Positions 1 through 8,039 of a stretch of 18,938 nt of DNA are shown here, piece after piece. Source of the DNA: an uncultured Oscillospiraceae bacterium (GTDB lineage: Bacteria > Bacillota > Clostridia > Oscillospirales > Acutalibacteraceae); assembly GCA_900541975.1 (NCBI GenBank), contig UQLR01000027.1, positions 1 through 18,938 on the forward strand, given 5' to 3'. Within the stretch, counting starts at the first letter, position 1; every line of letters starts with the position of its first letter. The translations under genes were made by a program, and so were the position numbers. The notes under the pieces were generated by a model. The model saw only the letters and a list, made by a program, of their open reading frames with translations, searched no databases and was not told the origin of the DNA.

Positions 1-51
1 CGGTCTCCAGTGCCACAAACTGGCGCTTTAACCAACTAAGCTATACCCACC
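1..51 (-). tRNA. tRNA-His (anticodon GTG), 3' part cut by window edge
   Basis: Read on the minus strand, the acceptor and D-arm sequence is followed by an anticodon stem (CCAGT/ACTGG) around the loop TTGTGGC, giving anticodon GTG and thus histidine. An extra 5' G precedes the usual first acceptor base, as expected of the G-1 of tRNA-His. The sequence stops after the variable loop, so the T-arm and acceptor 3' strand lie outside the window. It follows tRNA-Arg by only 5 bases and is probably co-transcribed with it. Confidence 0.9.
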
Positions 52-56
52 ATATA

Positions 57-133
57 TGGCGCGCCAAAAGGGACTCGAACCCCTGACCTACTGCTTAGAA
101 GGCAGTTGCTCTATCCAGCTGAGCTATTGGCGC
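57..133 (-). tRNA. tRNA-Arg (anticodon TCT)
   Basis: A complete 77-nt cloverleaf is seen on the minus strand. The acceptor GCGCCAA pairs with TTGGCGC, the anticodon stem ACTGC/GCAGT holds the loop CTTCTAA (anticodon TCT), and the T-loop is GTTCGAGTC. The CCA end is encoded at 57-59. The gene lies between tRNA-Gly (41 bases upstream) and tRNA-His (5 bases downstream) and has no promoter of its own that I can see. Confidence 0.97.
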
Positions 134-174
134 AGACAGTGGCAATGATTCAGCCGGATAGCCGGCAAAAAACT

Positions 175-248
175 TGGAGCGGATGATGGGAATCGAACCC
201 ACACGATCAGCTTGGAAGGCTGAAGTTCTACCACTAAACTACATCCGC
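175..248 (-). tRNA. tRNA-Gly (anticodon TCC)
   Basis: A complete 74-nt cloverleaf is seen on the minus strand. The acceptor GCGGATG pairs with CATCCGC, the anticodon stem TCAGC/GCTGA holds the loop CTTCCAA (anticodon TCC), and the T-loop is GTTCGATTC. The CCA end is encoded at 175-177. It is the first tRNA of the cluster and lies about 25 bases downstream of the expected transcription start of the promoter at 280-309. Confidence 0.97.
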
Positions 249-268
249 ATAATGCGTCTGCTTTTAAG

Positions 269-300
269 CGACGGGTTATATTTTACCATATAACCCGTCG
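269..300. repeat. Perfect 12-bp inverted repeat surrounding the tRNA promoter -10 box
   Basis: The arms CGACGGGTTATA (269-280) and TATAACCCGTCG (289-300) are exact reverse complements separated by 8 bases. No T-run follows on either strand, so an intrinsic terminator is unlikely. One arm fills most of the -35/-10 spacer and the other covers the end of the -10 and the expected start site. That placement suits an operator or a cruciform, but this is inference. Confidence 0.8.
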
Positions 301-309
301 TATTGTCAA
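280..309 (-). promoter_or_regulatory. Promoter of the tRNA-Gly-Arg-His cluster
   Basis: On the minus strand a perfect -35 box TTGACA (309-304) is followed after 18 bases by TAAAAT (285-280), 5 of 6 matches to the -10 consensus. The expected start is near 273, about 25 bases before tRNA-Gly. The -10 lies in the loop of the inverted repeat at 269-300. Confidence 0.72.
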
Positions 310-353
310 GCAGTTGTCCGAAGTTTTTAAACAGATTTGCGCAAAACATCGCT

Positions 354-2687
354 TTACAGAACATCCATCTTCAAGCCGTTTTGATCGGCGGAAATATGGA
401 TTGCGGCAATGTCGCCTTCACGGTGCGTAATAATTGCGCCTGTAATCCGGTCTTCTATTTCCTTTCGGATAAGATTGCGTAGATCTCGCGCGCCGCTTTT
501 GCCTCCTGCGGCCTGTTTAGCAAGATACTGCGCCGCCTGGTCGTCAAATGTAAAACGAATTCCTTTTTCGTCCAACGTAGATTCATATTCTTTGAGCATC
601 AGCTTTGCAATGGCGCAAAAATCTTCACCGTTTAAATTTCTAAATACTATTATCTCATCCACACGGCTTAAAAATTCGGGCCGCAGAAATTCTGACAAAG
701 CCTTTATCACCTTTTCTTTGCGCATGTCGTCTTCTGTTTTTCCAAAGCCCAGCATACCTTCTTTTCTATTGCTTCCGGCGTTAGAAGTCATGATAATAAC
801 CGTGTTTTCAAAATTGACAACTCTGCCGTGTGCATCGGTTACTTTCCCCTCGTCAAGAATTTGCAGAAGAATATTCAATACATCCGGATGCGCCTTTTCA
901 ATTTCGTCAAACAGCAAAACGGAATACGGCCTGCGCCGCACTTTCTCCGTCACCTGGCCGGCTTCGTCGTAGCCAACATATCCAGGCGGGGAACCGATAA
1001 TCCTAGAAACAGAATGCTTTTCCATAAATTCCGACATATCCAGACGAATCAACGTTTCCGGCGTATCAAACAGCTCTGTGGAAAGCACCTTGACCAGCTC
1101 TGTCTTACCAACGCCTGTGGGGCCTACAAAAATAAAGGACGCTGGCCTTCTTCTTGGGCTGATCTGCACTCTGCTGCGTTTAACCGCCGCGGCCACCGCC
1201 TGCACGGCTTCATCCTGGCCGATGATCCGCTGTTTCATTTTTTCTTCAATATCGACAAGCTTATTCAGCTCGTTTTCCTGCACCCTGGAAGCGGGAATCC
1301 CTGTCCACAGTTCAATTACATGGGCAACGTCGCTTTCTTCTACCTGTGCATTGAGCGCCTTATTTTGCACACGCTTGATCTTATTGCCCACCTTGGCGAG
1401 CTCTTCTCTGACCTTTGCCAGCTCTTCGTAATCAATTTTTTCCGTTTCAGATGCAATTTCATCTTCTTTTTCAGCCAGACAGCGTTCTTCCTCTTTAAGT
1501 CTGTCGTAGGTTTCCATGCTTTTATTGCGCAGCGCGGCGCAGGCGCACGCTTCGTCCAGCAGGTCGATCGCTTTATCCGGCAAAAAGCGGTCGGTAATAT
1601 ACCTTTCCGATAAAACCACGGCACGCCGGACAAGCTGGTCAGAAACTTTTACCCTGTGGTGGTTTTCATAATAGGATTTTACGCCTTTAAGCACCTCGAT
1701 TGTGTCTGCAACCGAAGGTTCTGCCACCTTTACAGGCTGGAAACGGCGTTCCAGCGCTGCGTCTTTTTCAATATATTTTCTATATTCATTAAAGGTTGTC
1801 GCGCCAATTACCTGAATTTCTCCCCTTGAAAGCGAAGGTTTTAGAATATTGGCAGCGTTCATGGTACCTTCTGAATCGCCGGTACCTACAAGATTATGCA
1901 CCTCATCAATAAATAAAATGACGTTTCCGGCAGCCTTTACTTCATCTGTCAGGCCCTTAATGCGGCTTTCAAACTGTCCGCGGAATTGTGTGCCTGCAAT
2001 CAAAGCGGTTAGATCCAGCAGCTGAATTTCCTTATCCTTCAGCCTTTGCGGCACATTTCCCTGGGCAATACGTATTGCAAGCCCCTCTGCAATCGCTGTT
2101 TTACCCACGCCAGGCTCCCCGATCAGACAGGGGTTATTCTTGGAACGCCTGCTTAAAATCTGAATTACACGTTCGATTTCCTTATCTCTTCCAATAACCC
2201 TGTCTATCTTTCCTTCTCTGGCCCTCCGGGTCAGGTCGGAACAATACATTTCTATATGCTTTCTTTTGGGCTTTTTTTCTTCTTTCTTCCTTTTTTCATT
2301 CGCCCCAGGCTGTTTTACGGCGTCGGGCTTTTCTTCGCCCTGCTTCTGTCCGGAAAAGAAATTCTTAAAAAGGGGGAAAGTCGGCGCCCCCCCTGGGGTA
2401 AAACCGTCCTCCTCGCCTTCGTTGTCTTCGCCGTTTGAAAGCTCCTGTCCCATCATTTCTGCAAAATTGGGAATTTCCCCGTTTTCGCTCATTTCCATAA
2501 TGGTGTCCATCTGCTCCTGCACTGCGTCTAGATCTTCGTCTGAAATCCCCATTTTCTGCATAATATCAGTAACAGGCTTAATCCCAAGCTCCTTTGCGCA
2601 GGTCAGGCAATAGCCCTGCGAATCACTTTCTGCGTTTGTAGCAACAAATACAACCGCAGGCCTTTTTTTACATCTGCAACAAAGCAT
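354..2687 (-). CDS. Zinc-ribbon Hsp100 unfoldase, ClpE/ClpC-like Clp protease ATPase
   Basis: This 777-residue AAA+ unfoldase is expected to unfold proteins and feed them to ClpP in the cytoplasm. Residues 1-35 form a Cys4 zinc ribbon (C3-x2-C6 and C27-x2-C30) like those of ClpE, McsA and UvrB. An acidic then Lys-rich linker follows (about 80-145). AAA module 1 has Walker A GEPGVGKT at 190-197 and Walker B ILFIDEVH near 257-264. A short coiled-coil middle segment spans about 395-450. Module 2 has GPTGVGKT at 522-529 and [10 protein letters not shown] at 591-600. LGF at 646-648 is the expected ClpP-docking loop. A clear AAAGGAG lies just upstream of the ATG. The ribbon in place of a Clp_N repeat domain favours ClpE over ClpC, but family naming is loose in Clostridia. 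No ctsR, mcsA or mcsB is adjacent. It is the last gene of the minus-strand run, 61 bases after pgsA. Confidence 0.93.
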   Translation of the reverse strand: MLCCRCKKRPAVVFVATNAESDSQGYCLTCAKELGIKPVTDIMQKMGISDEDLDAVQEQMDTIMEMSENGEIPNFAEMMGQELSNGEDNEGEEDGFTPGGAPTFPLFKNFFSGQKQGEEKPDAVKQPGANEKRKKEEKKPKRKHIEMYCSDLTRRAREGKIDRVIGRDKEIERVIQILSRRSKNNPCLIGEPGVGKTAIAEGLAIRIAQGNVPQRLKDKEIQLLDLTALIAGTQFRGQFESRIKGLTDEVKAAGNVILFIDEVHNLVGTGDSEGTMNAANILKPSLSRGEIQVIGATTFNEYRKYIEKDAALERRFQPVKVAEPSVADTIEVLKGVKSYYENHHRVKVSDQLVRRAVVLSERYITDRFLPDKAIDLLDEACACAALRNKSMETYDRLKEEERCLAEKEDEIASETEKIDYEELAKVREELAKVGNKIKRVQNKALNAQVEESDVAHVIELWTGIPASRVQENELNKLVDIEEKMKQRIIGQDEAVQAVAAAVKRSRVQISPRRRPASFIFVGPTGVGKTELVKVLSTELFDTPETLIRLDMSEFMEKHSVSRIIGSPPGYVGYDEAGQVTEKVRRRPYSVLLFDEIEKAHPDVLNILLQILDEGKVTDAHGRVVNFENTVIIMTSNAGSNRKEGMLGFGKTEDDMRKEKVIKALSEFLRPEFLSRVDEIIVFRNLNGEDFCAIAKLMLKEYESTLDEKGIRFTFDDQAAQYLAKQAAGGKSGARDLRNLIRKEIEDRITGAIITHREGDIAAIHISADQNGLKMDVL

Positions 2688-2710
2688 AAATCTTTCTCCT
2701 TTTCAATACC

Positions 2711-2725
2711 CGGTTTTAAAAACCG
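2711..2725. repeat. Short inverted repeat upstream of the clp Shine-Dalgarno
   Basis: CGGTTTT and AAAACCG are exact inverted arms around a single base, in the 61-bp gap between pgsA and the Clp ATPase gene. In the mRNA this could fold only as a short hairpin just before the ribosome binding site. It does not match the CtsR operator direct repeat (GGTCAAA-type). It may be fortuitous. Confidence 0.35.
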
Positions 2726-2748
2726 TTCTTCCAATGCGCCTTTTCTGT

Positions 2749-3333
2749 CTATACCGTTTTTTTTCGGTTCTGAAGCAGGCGCAAAAAAATAATAAAGTAA
2801 CGGATCATGGCAAACAGCATAACCGCAGTTGTGATCAGCATTAAAACCAGCATTAAAATATCAAAATCGCTGGCACTGCCCGTAACGATCTCCAACACCA
2901 CAATGGTGGATACGCACAGATAAAACACAACCGTAGCAAGCTTTCCATACCATTTGGCCGCCGGAGGCGTAATATGTTTTCTGAGTAAATACGCGCCGCC
3001 CAAAAGCATTAACAAATCCTTGAGTACTAAAATAACAACAAGCGGAATAATCCTGGGTACAATTATACCAATACAAATAATGACTGCAACCAGTGTAAGT
3101 TTATCTGCAATCGGGTCTAAAATTTTCCCCAGCGCCGTGATCTGGTTAAAATGGCGGGCAATCATTCCGTCAAACATATCGCTCAACCCGGAAAGCACAA
3201 GCATGGCTGCCGAAGCAACATAATTTTTCTGTATAAAAAAGAAAATAAACGGCGCAATCAGTAGGATACGCAGTACCGACAACAGATTTGGCACGGTCAA
3301 ATTTTCCTTAAAGCGTTTCCCAATTTGAAGCAT
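2749..3333 (-). CDS. pgsA: CDP-diacylglycerol-glycerol-3-phosphate 3-phosphatidyltransferase
   Basis: PgsA joins CDP-diacylglycerol and glycerol-3-phosphate to make phosphatidylglycerol phosphate, the committed step to phosphatidylglycerol and cardiolipin, in the cytoplasmic membrane. The full CDP-alcohol phosphotransferase motif is present: D52-x2-D55-G-x2-A59-R60-x8-G69-x3-D73-x3-D77. About five to six hydrophobic segments surround it, and the length (194 residues) is normal. I chose the ATG at 3333 because GGGAAGG lies 9 bases upstream. An in-frame ATG at 3351 would add six residues, but its purine-rich stretch abuts the start with no spacing. The gene lies between cvpA (58 bases) and the Clp ATPase gene (61 bases), consistent with one transcript. 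The call is firm; only the start is open. Confidence 0.95.
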   Translation of the reverse strand: MLQIGKRFKENLTVPNLLSVLRILLIAPFIFFFIQKNYVASAAMLVLSGLSDMFDGMIARHFNQITALGKILDPIADKLTLVAVIICIGIIVPRIIPLVVILVLKDLLMLLGGAYLLRKHITPPAAKWYGKLATVVFYLCVSTIVVLEIVTGSASDFDILMLVLMLITTAVMLFAMIRYFIIFLRLLQNRKKTV

Positions 3334-3391
3334 GATAAGATACCTTCCCATCCATCCTTGAATTTTCTGTTCCCTATCTATTTTATTCCCT

Positions 3392-4159
3392 TTATTCTAT
3401 ATGCGATCTCTGCGTATTTCCCGTAAATACGGCCGGATCTAAAGCCTGCGCAGACGAAGATTCAAAAAGTGTGCCTCCAAACGGTATAATGTTATAAAAA
3501 TACCGGAACAAAAATGTGTTTTCCACTGTCTGTGCGTTGAACACCTGCGGCGCATCGCTTAAAAATGGAACCAGCAGCTTAATAAAGAAAACCAGCAGCG
3601 CAATGACCAGAATACCCTGCACAAGCCCCAGCACGGCTCCTAAAACTGCATCTGCACTTCTTAAAACCGGCAGCCGGAACACCTTTCCCACCGCGCCGGC
3701 CACCAGCTTAACCACAACTGAAAGCAGCAAAAACAAAACCACTATAACCAAAAGACTGAGCAGTGCGACGATGACAGGGGCTATTACCACCTCTATACCC
3801 TGGGCGGCAGCATCCGCCGTACTTTGTACAGACTGTGCAAGTGCAGACGTATCTATTCCAAAGTTTGGCAACAACCGTATAACAAAATCCGGCAAAATAC
3901 TCAAAGCAGAGGAAATCCCCGCCTGCGCCTGCGTACCACCTGTATCCATAATCTGCTGTGACATATTCCGGATCAGCTGCTGCTGGAAAAATGTTTCGTA
4001 AATCCATTGTGCAAGATACTGGCCCAGCCAAATAGATACCGTTATAGCGGCTACCGTTCCTAAAATATGCACCAAAGTCTTTGCCGCCCCGCGCCGGATG
4101 CCCTGAAAAAAGAAAAAAACAACCACAACAAGAATGCCAATATCCAGTGCCAGACTCAT
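3392..4159 (-). CDS. CvpA family membrane protein
   Basis: This 255-residue integral membrane protein has four predicted membrane segments (about 5-19, 28-50, 124-152 and 172-198). The early G-x-x-R-G pattern after segment 1 (GIRRG, 20-24) and the paired C-terminal segments with a G-rich LGAVLGLVQG stretch are typical of CvpA/colicin V production family proteins. The loop between segments 2 and 3 is long and polar (about 55-120). The family's molecular role in Gram-positive bacteria is not settled; it is linked to envelope and secretion phenotypes in other bacteria. AGGATAGG lies 5 bases before the ATG. A candidate promoter lies in the 133-bp gap upstream (4241-4269), so cvpA-pgsA-clp may be transcribed separately as well as by read-through. 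Confidence 0.8.
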   Translation of the reverse strand: MSLALDIGILVVVVFFFFQGIRRGAAKTLVHILGTVAAITVSIWLGQYLAQWIYETFFQQQLIRNMSQQIMDTGGTQAQAGISSALSILPDFVIRLLPNFGIDTSALAQSVQSTADAAAQGIEVVIAPVIVALLSLLVIVVLFLLLSVVVKLVAGAVGKVFRLPVLRSADAVLGAVLGLVQGILVIALLVFFIKLLVPFLSDAPQVFNAQTVENTFLFRYFYNIIPFGGTLFESSSAQALDPAVFTGNTQRSHIE

Positions 4160-4240
4160 TTTTCCTATCCTTTCTGCGCCTTTTACGCATCTGCTGTGCA
4201 GGCTGGGACAAATACGTTTTTTTGCAGCCCTTTAGGCTAC

Positions 4241-4269
4241 AATATATCACATTTCCACCAAAAAAACAA
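4241..4269 (-). promoter_or_regulatory. Candidate promoter for cvpA-pgsA-clp
   Basis: In the widest gap of the minus-strand gene run (4160-4292) the minus strand reads TTGTTT (4269-4264), 17 bases, then TATATT (4246-4241), with an AT-rich region upstream. The predicted start is near 4234, about 75 bases before the cvpA ATG. The fit is moderate, and read-through from upstream genes is equally possible. Confidence 0.45.
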
Positions 4270-4292
4270 TTATATTTTTGTAAACAGAGCAG

Positions 4293-5534
4293 TCAGAAAC
4301 GTACAAAGCGGATTTCGCTGATCCCCAATATATATGCGCTGTTTTCAGATTCCATACAAATTGCTCTGGCGTCTACGCCGGCATCGGCCGTGGCCACCTG
4401 TTCTGCATTCTTCTTATACGTATAAACCGTATCGCCGCTAAGGGCGCTGATATGATTCCCATATTGATCAATTGAAGTTATTTTCAGGTCTGTTTCCAAC
4501 GGAGAAGCGGTTTCTCCGTTTTTGTCCATGTACACTATATTGCAGGAATGCCCGTCGCCGGAACGGGAAAGCGATAGGGTAACGCCATTGTACATATCAA
4601 TATCAAAAGCTGTGAGCATCAGTTTGTTATAATTGTAAACCGATTGATCTGTAAAATTGGATTTGAGCATGACAGCCGCATTTTCACCAATGGCAGCTAT
4701 ATTTCCATTATCCATAAAAGAGACCTGAAAAAGCAAGTTATCGTCAAACTCCAGCAGCGCTCTCGGCTCATCCGAACTAAAATCCAGCACATACAGCGCA
4801 GAACGCATTGTGCCGTCCTTGGAAGACACGCCCGTCACTGCCGCCAGCGTTCCGTTTTCATTGATCGATACGCTGTTGGCGTAGTAATCCGCAAAATAAT
4901 ACGCATATTTTTGCGTATGGTCCGCATTGTAAACCGTCAGCTTTGCAAAATACCCGCTGGTCTGTGTAATAACCGCATACATTCCATGAGTATTGATATC
5001 CGCCGACAATATGGAATCCCTGGAATCACTTTTAAACACGGTTTCTCCTACCGTATCAATCTGGAAACCAGCGCCGCCCAAATTATAGATCAGGCTGTAA
5101 TTGCCCTTGGTAAGAATAACAGGCGAAGAATAGCTAATTTGCCGGTTTAAAACCTGCCCTGCCGTATTATTGATCACGACAAAGGACGTATCGCTTACAT
5201 ACGCCAGGTTCTTATCCCAAAGCTTGATGTTACCGTTGTTGACCTTCGACCCGATAATCGCGCTGGGAAAGCCCTGCCCCTGGGTGTTTCCCAACAGATT
5301 TTTCTCTACGCTGTCTGCAAGCCTGTCCGGTGAAATGTTGTTCCAGCCGGCCACTGCAATCACCGCCAGCATGCATATAAGCAAAATCAGGACAACCGCC
5401 TTGGTTTTTTTGGAAATCTTTTCTCTGCTGACAGTTTGTGCGGAAAAATCCTCCGCCATACCGTCATACTTTTTCTCCTGCAATGCAGCGCCCTTTTCCT
5501 GGCCGCTTTTTTCCACTTTTTCCTTATCCGCCAT
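4293..5534 (-). CDS. DUF5711-type membrane-anchored protein with beta-propeller-like extracytoplasmic domain
   Basis: The 413-residue product has a charged cytoplasmic N-terminus (about 1-43), one membrane segment (about 45-63) and a large extracytoplasmic domain. That domain is built from repeated short beta-strand units of the kind 'YALYVLDFSS', 'GNIAAIGENAAVML' and 'NSVSINENGTLAAVTG', which suggests a propeller. It resembles the DUF5711 family of Clostridia, whose function is unknown to me. A substrate-sensing or envelope role is only inferred from topology. I chose the ATG at 5534 because GGGAAGG lies 9 bases upstream; upstream in-frame options are ATG at 5540 and 5543 and TTG at 5552. 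The start overlaps the end of truA by 11 bases, pointing to translational coupling. The next gene, cvpA, is 133 bases downstream. Confidence 0.75.
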   Translation of the reverse strand: MADKEKVEKSGQEKGAALQEKKYDGMAEDFSAQTVSREKISKKTKAVVLILLICMLAVIAVAGWNNISPDRLADSVEKNLLGNTQGQGFPSAIIGSKVNNGNIKLWDKNLAYVSDTSFVVINNTAGQVLNRQISYSSPVILTKGNYSLIYNLGGAGFQIDTVGETVFKSDSRDSILSADINTHGMYAVITQTSGYFAKLTVYNADHTQKYAYYFADYYANSVSINENGTLAAVTGVSSKDGTMRSALYVLDFSSDEPRALLEFDDNLLFQVSFMDNGNIAAIGENAAVMLKSNFTDQSVYNYNKLMLTAFDIDMYNGVTLSLSRSGDGHSCNIVYMDKNGETASPLETDLKITSIDQYGNHISALSGDTVYTYKKNAEQVATADAGVDARAICMESENSAYILGISEIRFVRF

Positions 5535-6327
5535 TTTCATCATCCTTCCCAAACGGCATTTTATAACATACTCTGTTTAAATATAAACCGCATGCAGGCG
5601 CTGTCGGCCCCGCCTTTTTTCTATCCTTTGCCTGCAAAATGGTTTTCAGGTCCCCAGGTGCAAATTTCCCCTGCGCCACGCGCAAAAGCGTGCCGACCAT
5701 AATCCTTACCATATTGTACAGAAAACCGTCGGCCTCCACGCACATGGTAACCAGTTCCCTGTCCCGTGTAACAGAAAACATATGTACATTTCTTGTAAAA
5801 TCGCCTTTTTCACGCTTGTCTGCCGTACAAAAGGAGGTAAAATCATGCCGCCCCACATACTGCTGCGCAGCCTTGTGCAGCAACCGTGTATCCATAGGAT
5901 ACCGGTAGTGCAAAGCATATCCGTCTAAAAAAGGGTTGCGTGTCTGCGCGTTCCATATTTTATATATATACTGCTTGCTTACACAGGAATAGCGCGCGTG
6001 AAAATCCGAAGGAACTTCCTGCGCCCGATGTACGGCTATGCTCATCGGTAAAAAGCGGTTAAGCGCCGCTTTTAACCTTTCTGCGGGAATCATATGTGTC
6101 GTTTTCAGGCTGATGCAGTACATGTTTGCGTGCACGCCCGTATCTGTCCTGCTACAACCTTTCAGCTGAAAGTCCTGCCCTATAATCTTTTGGAGGGCGT
6201 CCTGGAATACCTCCTGCACGCTTAATGCATTTTGCTGGATTTGCCAGCCATGAAACGGCCTGCCGTCGTATGAAATTGTCAATAAAATATTTCTTAACGC
6301 ACCGCTGCCGGCAGAAACGCATTGCAT
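5524..6327 (-). CDS. truA: tRNA pseudouridine(38-40) synthase TruA
   Basis: TruA isomerises uridines 38-40 in the anticodon arm of many tRNAs. The N-terminal signature ILLTISYDG...FHGWQ is at about 14-29 and the catalytic Asp is D62 in CSRTDTGVHA. The length (267 residues) fits the family. The reading frame stays open upstream to 6441, but the ATG at 6327 has AGGAGTG about 5 bases before it and starts about ten residues before the conserved fold, so I use it. With this start the gene overlaps the end of ecfT by 34 bases. The ecfA-ecfA-ecfT-truA order is the classical Firmicutes arrangement. Confidence 0.95.
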   Translation of the reverse strand: MQCVSAGSGALRNILLTISYDGRPFHGWQIQQNALSVQEVFQDALQKIIGQDFQLKGCSRTDTGVHANMYCISLKTTHMIPAERLKAALNRFLPMSIAVHRAQEVPSDFHARYSCVSKQYIYKIWNAQTRNPFLDGYALHYRYPMDTRLLHKAAQQYVGRHDFTSFCTADKREKGDFTRNVHMFSVTRDRELVTMCVEADGFLYNMVRIMVGTLLRVAQGKFAPGDLKTILQAKDRKKAGPTAPACGLYLNRVCYKMPFGKDDENGG

Positions 6328-7109
6328 AATATCACTCCTGTAAAAATAAGCGCGCATATACACACTGCGCATACGTCCGTTTTTGAAAAATGCAAGCTTT
6401 TCATTCTGGTTCTTCCATCGCCGCCCCTGTAGCATCTGCATTCCATCGCTGTTGCCAGCTCGTAGGCGCGCCGGAATGCAGATACAAACAGCGGAACCAG
6501 CACCGGAACCAGTGCCTTAATCCGCTGGATTAAATTACCGCTTTCCATATCGGCCCCTCTTGCCTTTTGTGCACTCATAATCTTATCCGTCTCTTCCAGC
6601 AGCGTTGGAACAAAACGCAGGGCAATTGTCATCATCATTGCAATTTCATGTACCTTTACATGAAAAAATTTCAGCGGCTTCATCAAACGCTCCAGCGCGT
6701 CTGTCAGATCTGTTGGGGAGGTTGTAAACGTAAGCATAGAACTTACAATAATCAGGGAAGCAATTCTGACTGCAACAAATACCGCATTATTAATACCGGC
6801 CTGCGTGACCTTTAAAAAACCAAGCTGGACAAGCGGTTCCCCTCTGCCGTAAAACAGGTTGAGCACCGCTGTAAAAAGCACGATAAACAAAATCATTTTC
6901 ATGCTTTTCAAATACATTTTAACTGGTATTCTCGTCAGGAGCATCATACTGAGCACAGACAGGGTGGTAACGGCAAGCGCGTAATAATTGTTTGTAATAA
7001 ATATAAAAACGATAAACGCAAGCAGCAAAAGGATTTTCATGCGCGGATCCAGCCGATGTATGGCTGATCTTCCCGGCAGATATTGTCCCAATGTAATATC
7101 CCTTACCAA
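6294..7109 (-). CDS. ecfT: ECF transporter transmembrane coupling protein EcfT
   Basis: EcfT is the membrane scaffold that couples ATP hydrolysis by the two EcfA ATPases to exchangeable substrate-binding S components for vitamins or metal ions. Hydrophobic segments are seen at about 25-60, 68-88, 104-128 and near 245-265. The first coupling motif is A183-R184-G185. At the second position the sequence is C224-R225-C226 within AMECRCYRGG, where many homologues have A-R-G or A-R-C. The start is TTG at 7109, with AAGGAAG 7 bases upstream and no better in-frame ATG. It lies 33 bases after ecfA2 and overlaps truA. No S component is in the window, so this is a shared (group II) energising module. 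Confidence 0.93.
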   Translation of the reverse strand: MVRDITLGQYLPGRSAIHRLDPRMKILLLLAFIVFIFITNNYYALAVTTLSVLSMMLLTRIPVKMYLKSMKMILFIVLFTAVLNLFYGRGEPLVQLGFLKVTQAGINNAVFVAVRIASLIIVSSMLTFTTSPTDLTDALERLMKPLKFFHVKVHEIAMMMTIALRFVPTLLEETDKIMSAQKARGADMESGNLIQRIKALVPVLVPLFVSAFRRAYELATAMECRCYRGGDGRTRMKSLHFSKTDVCAVCICALIFTGVILCNAFLPAAVR

Positions 7110-7142
7110 GTCACCACTTCCTTTCTTTATAAAATAACGCTT

Positions 7143-8003
7143 TTACAGATTGCGGTGTTTTTGCAAAGCCAGTATTTCTCCAATTGCCTGTTCCACTGTA
7201 AGAACCGCGTCGGAAACGGCATAGCCTTCCCGGCGCAGCGCTGACATGATTTTTGTTATCTGCGGTACCTGCAAGCCCATTTTTTCCAGTTCTTTCTCCC
7301 GTGAAAAAACGGCCTTGGTCTTATCAAACATAACAGCCTCGCCCTGATGCATAACGAGAACGCGGTCTGCTGTTTTTGCAATGTCTTCCATACTGTGAGA
7401 TACCAAAAACACCGTATTGCCGCGCTGTTTATGATATTCTGTAATCTGCGCCAAAAGCACCTCTCTGCCGCTGGGGTCCAGTCCTGCCGTCGGTTCATCC
7501 AAAATCAGTATATCCGGGTCCATGGCAATCACCCCTGCGATGGCCGCCCTGCGTTTTTCTCCACCGGAAAGCTCAAAAGGAGATTTCCCCAAAAGTTCCG
7601 GCTTCAGCCCGGTAAAACGGGCCGCTTTTGTGACCTTTTCCTGAATTTCTTCATCTGAAAGCCCCATATTGCGCGGTCCAAACGCAATGTCCTTTTCGAC
7701 CGTTTCTTCAAACAACTGATATTCCGGGTACTGAAACACCAACCCCGCCTGAAAGCGCACAGTGCGAATTTTTTTAGGGTCTTCCCATATGTCTCTGCCG
7801 TTTAAAAGCACCCTGCCGCCTTCCGGACGTATCAGGCCGTTAAACATCTGGATTAACGTTGACTTACCGGAGCCCGTATGTCCAATAATTCCAATCATCT
7901 CTCCTTTTTGCACCCTGATGGATACATCTTTTACAGCCGTTTTTTCAAACGGCGTATTTAAGCCGTAGGTATAGGAAAGATTTTCCGTTTCTAACACGTA
8001 CAT
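7143..8003 (-). CDS. ecfA2: ECF transporter ATP-binding protein EcfA2
   Basis: This is the second ATPase of the ECF module, pairing with EcfA1 on EcfT. It shows Walker A GHTGSGKST (41-49), Q-loop near Q91 (FQYPEYQLF), signature LSGGEKRR (145-152), Walker B ILILDEP (165-171) and switch histidine H203. The C-terminal extension after about 235, including QVPQITKIM, is typical of EcfA-type ATPases. Length is 286 residues. It starts 36 bases after ecfA1, with AGGAG close to the ATG. Order and similarity suggest EcfA2; the A1/A2 labels rest on gene order. Confidence 0.93.
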   Translation of the reverse strand: MYVLETENLSYTYGLNTPFEKTAVKDVSIRVQKGEMIGIIGHTGSGKSTLIQMFNGLIRPEGGRVLLNGRDIWEDPKKIRTVRFQAGLVFQYPEYQLFEETVEKDIAFGPRNMGLSDEEIQEKVTKAARFTGLKPELLGKSPFELSGGEKRRAAIAGVIAMDPDILILDEPTAGLDPSGREVLLAQITEYHKQRGNTVFLVSHSMEDIAKTADRVLVMHQGEAVMFDKTKAVFSREKELEKMGLQVPQITKIMSALRREGYAVSDAVLTVEQAIGEILALQKHRNL

Positions 8004-8039
8004 AACTCCTGGTCCTCTCTAAAACAGGGCTTTCGCATT

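Noticed and set aside
828..1613. 261-codon open frame on the plus strand
   Set aside because: It lies wholly antisense to the Clp ATPase gene, has no ribosome binding site and gives a low-complexity Phe/His/Arg-rich product; it is a shadow frame.
4201..4240. Terminator between the DUF5711-type gene and cvpA
   Set aside because: The 6-bp stem GCAGCC/GGCTAC is followed by A-rich, not T-rich, sequence on the minus strand and lies downstream of the candidate cvpA promoter.
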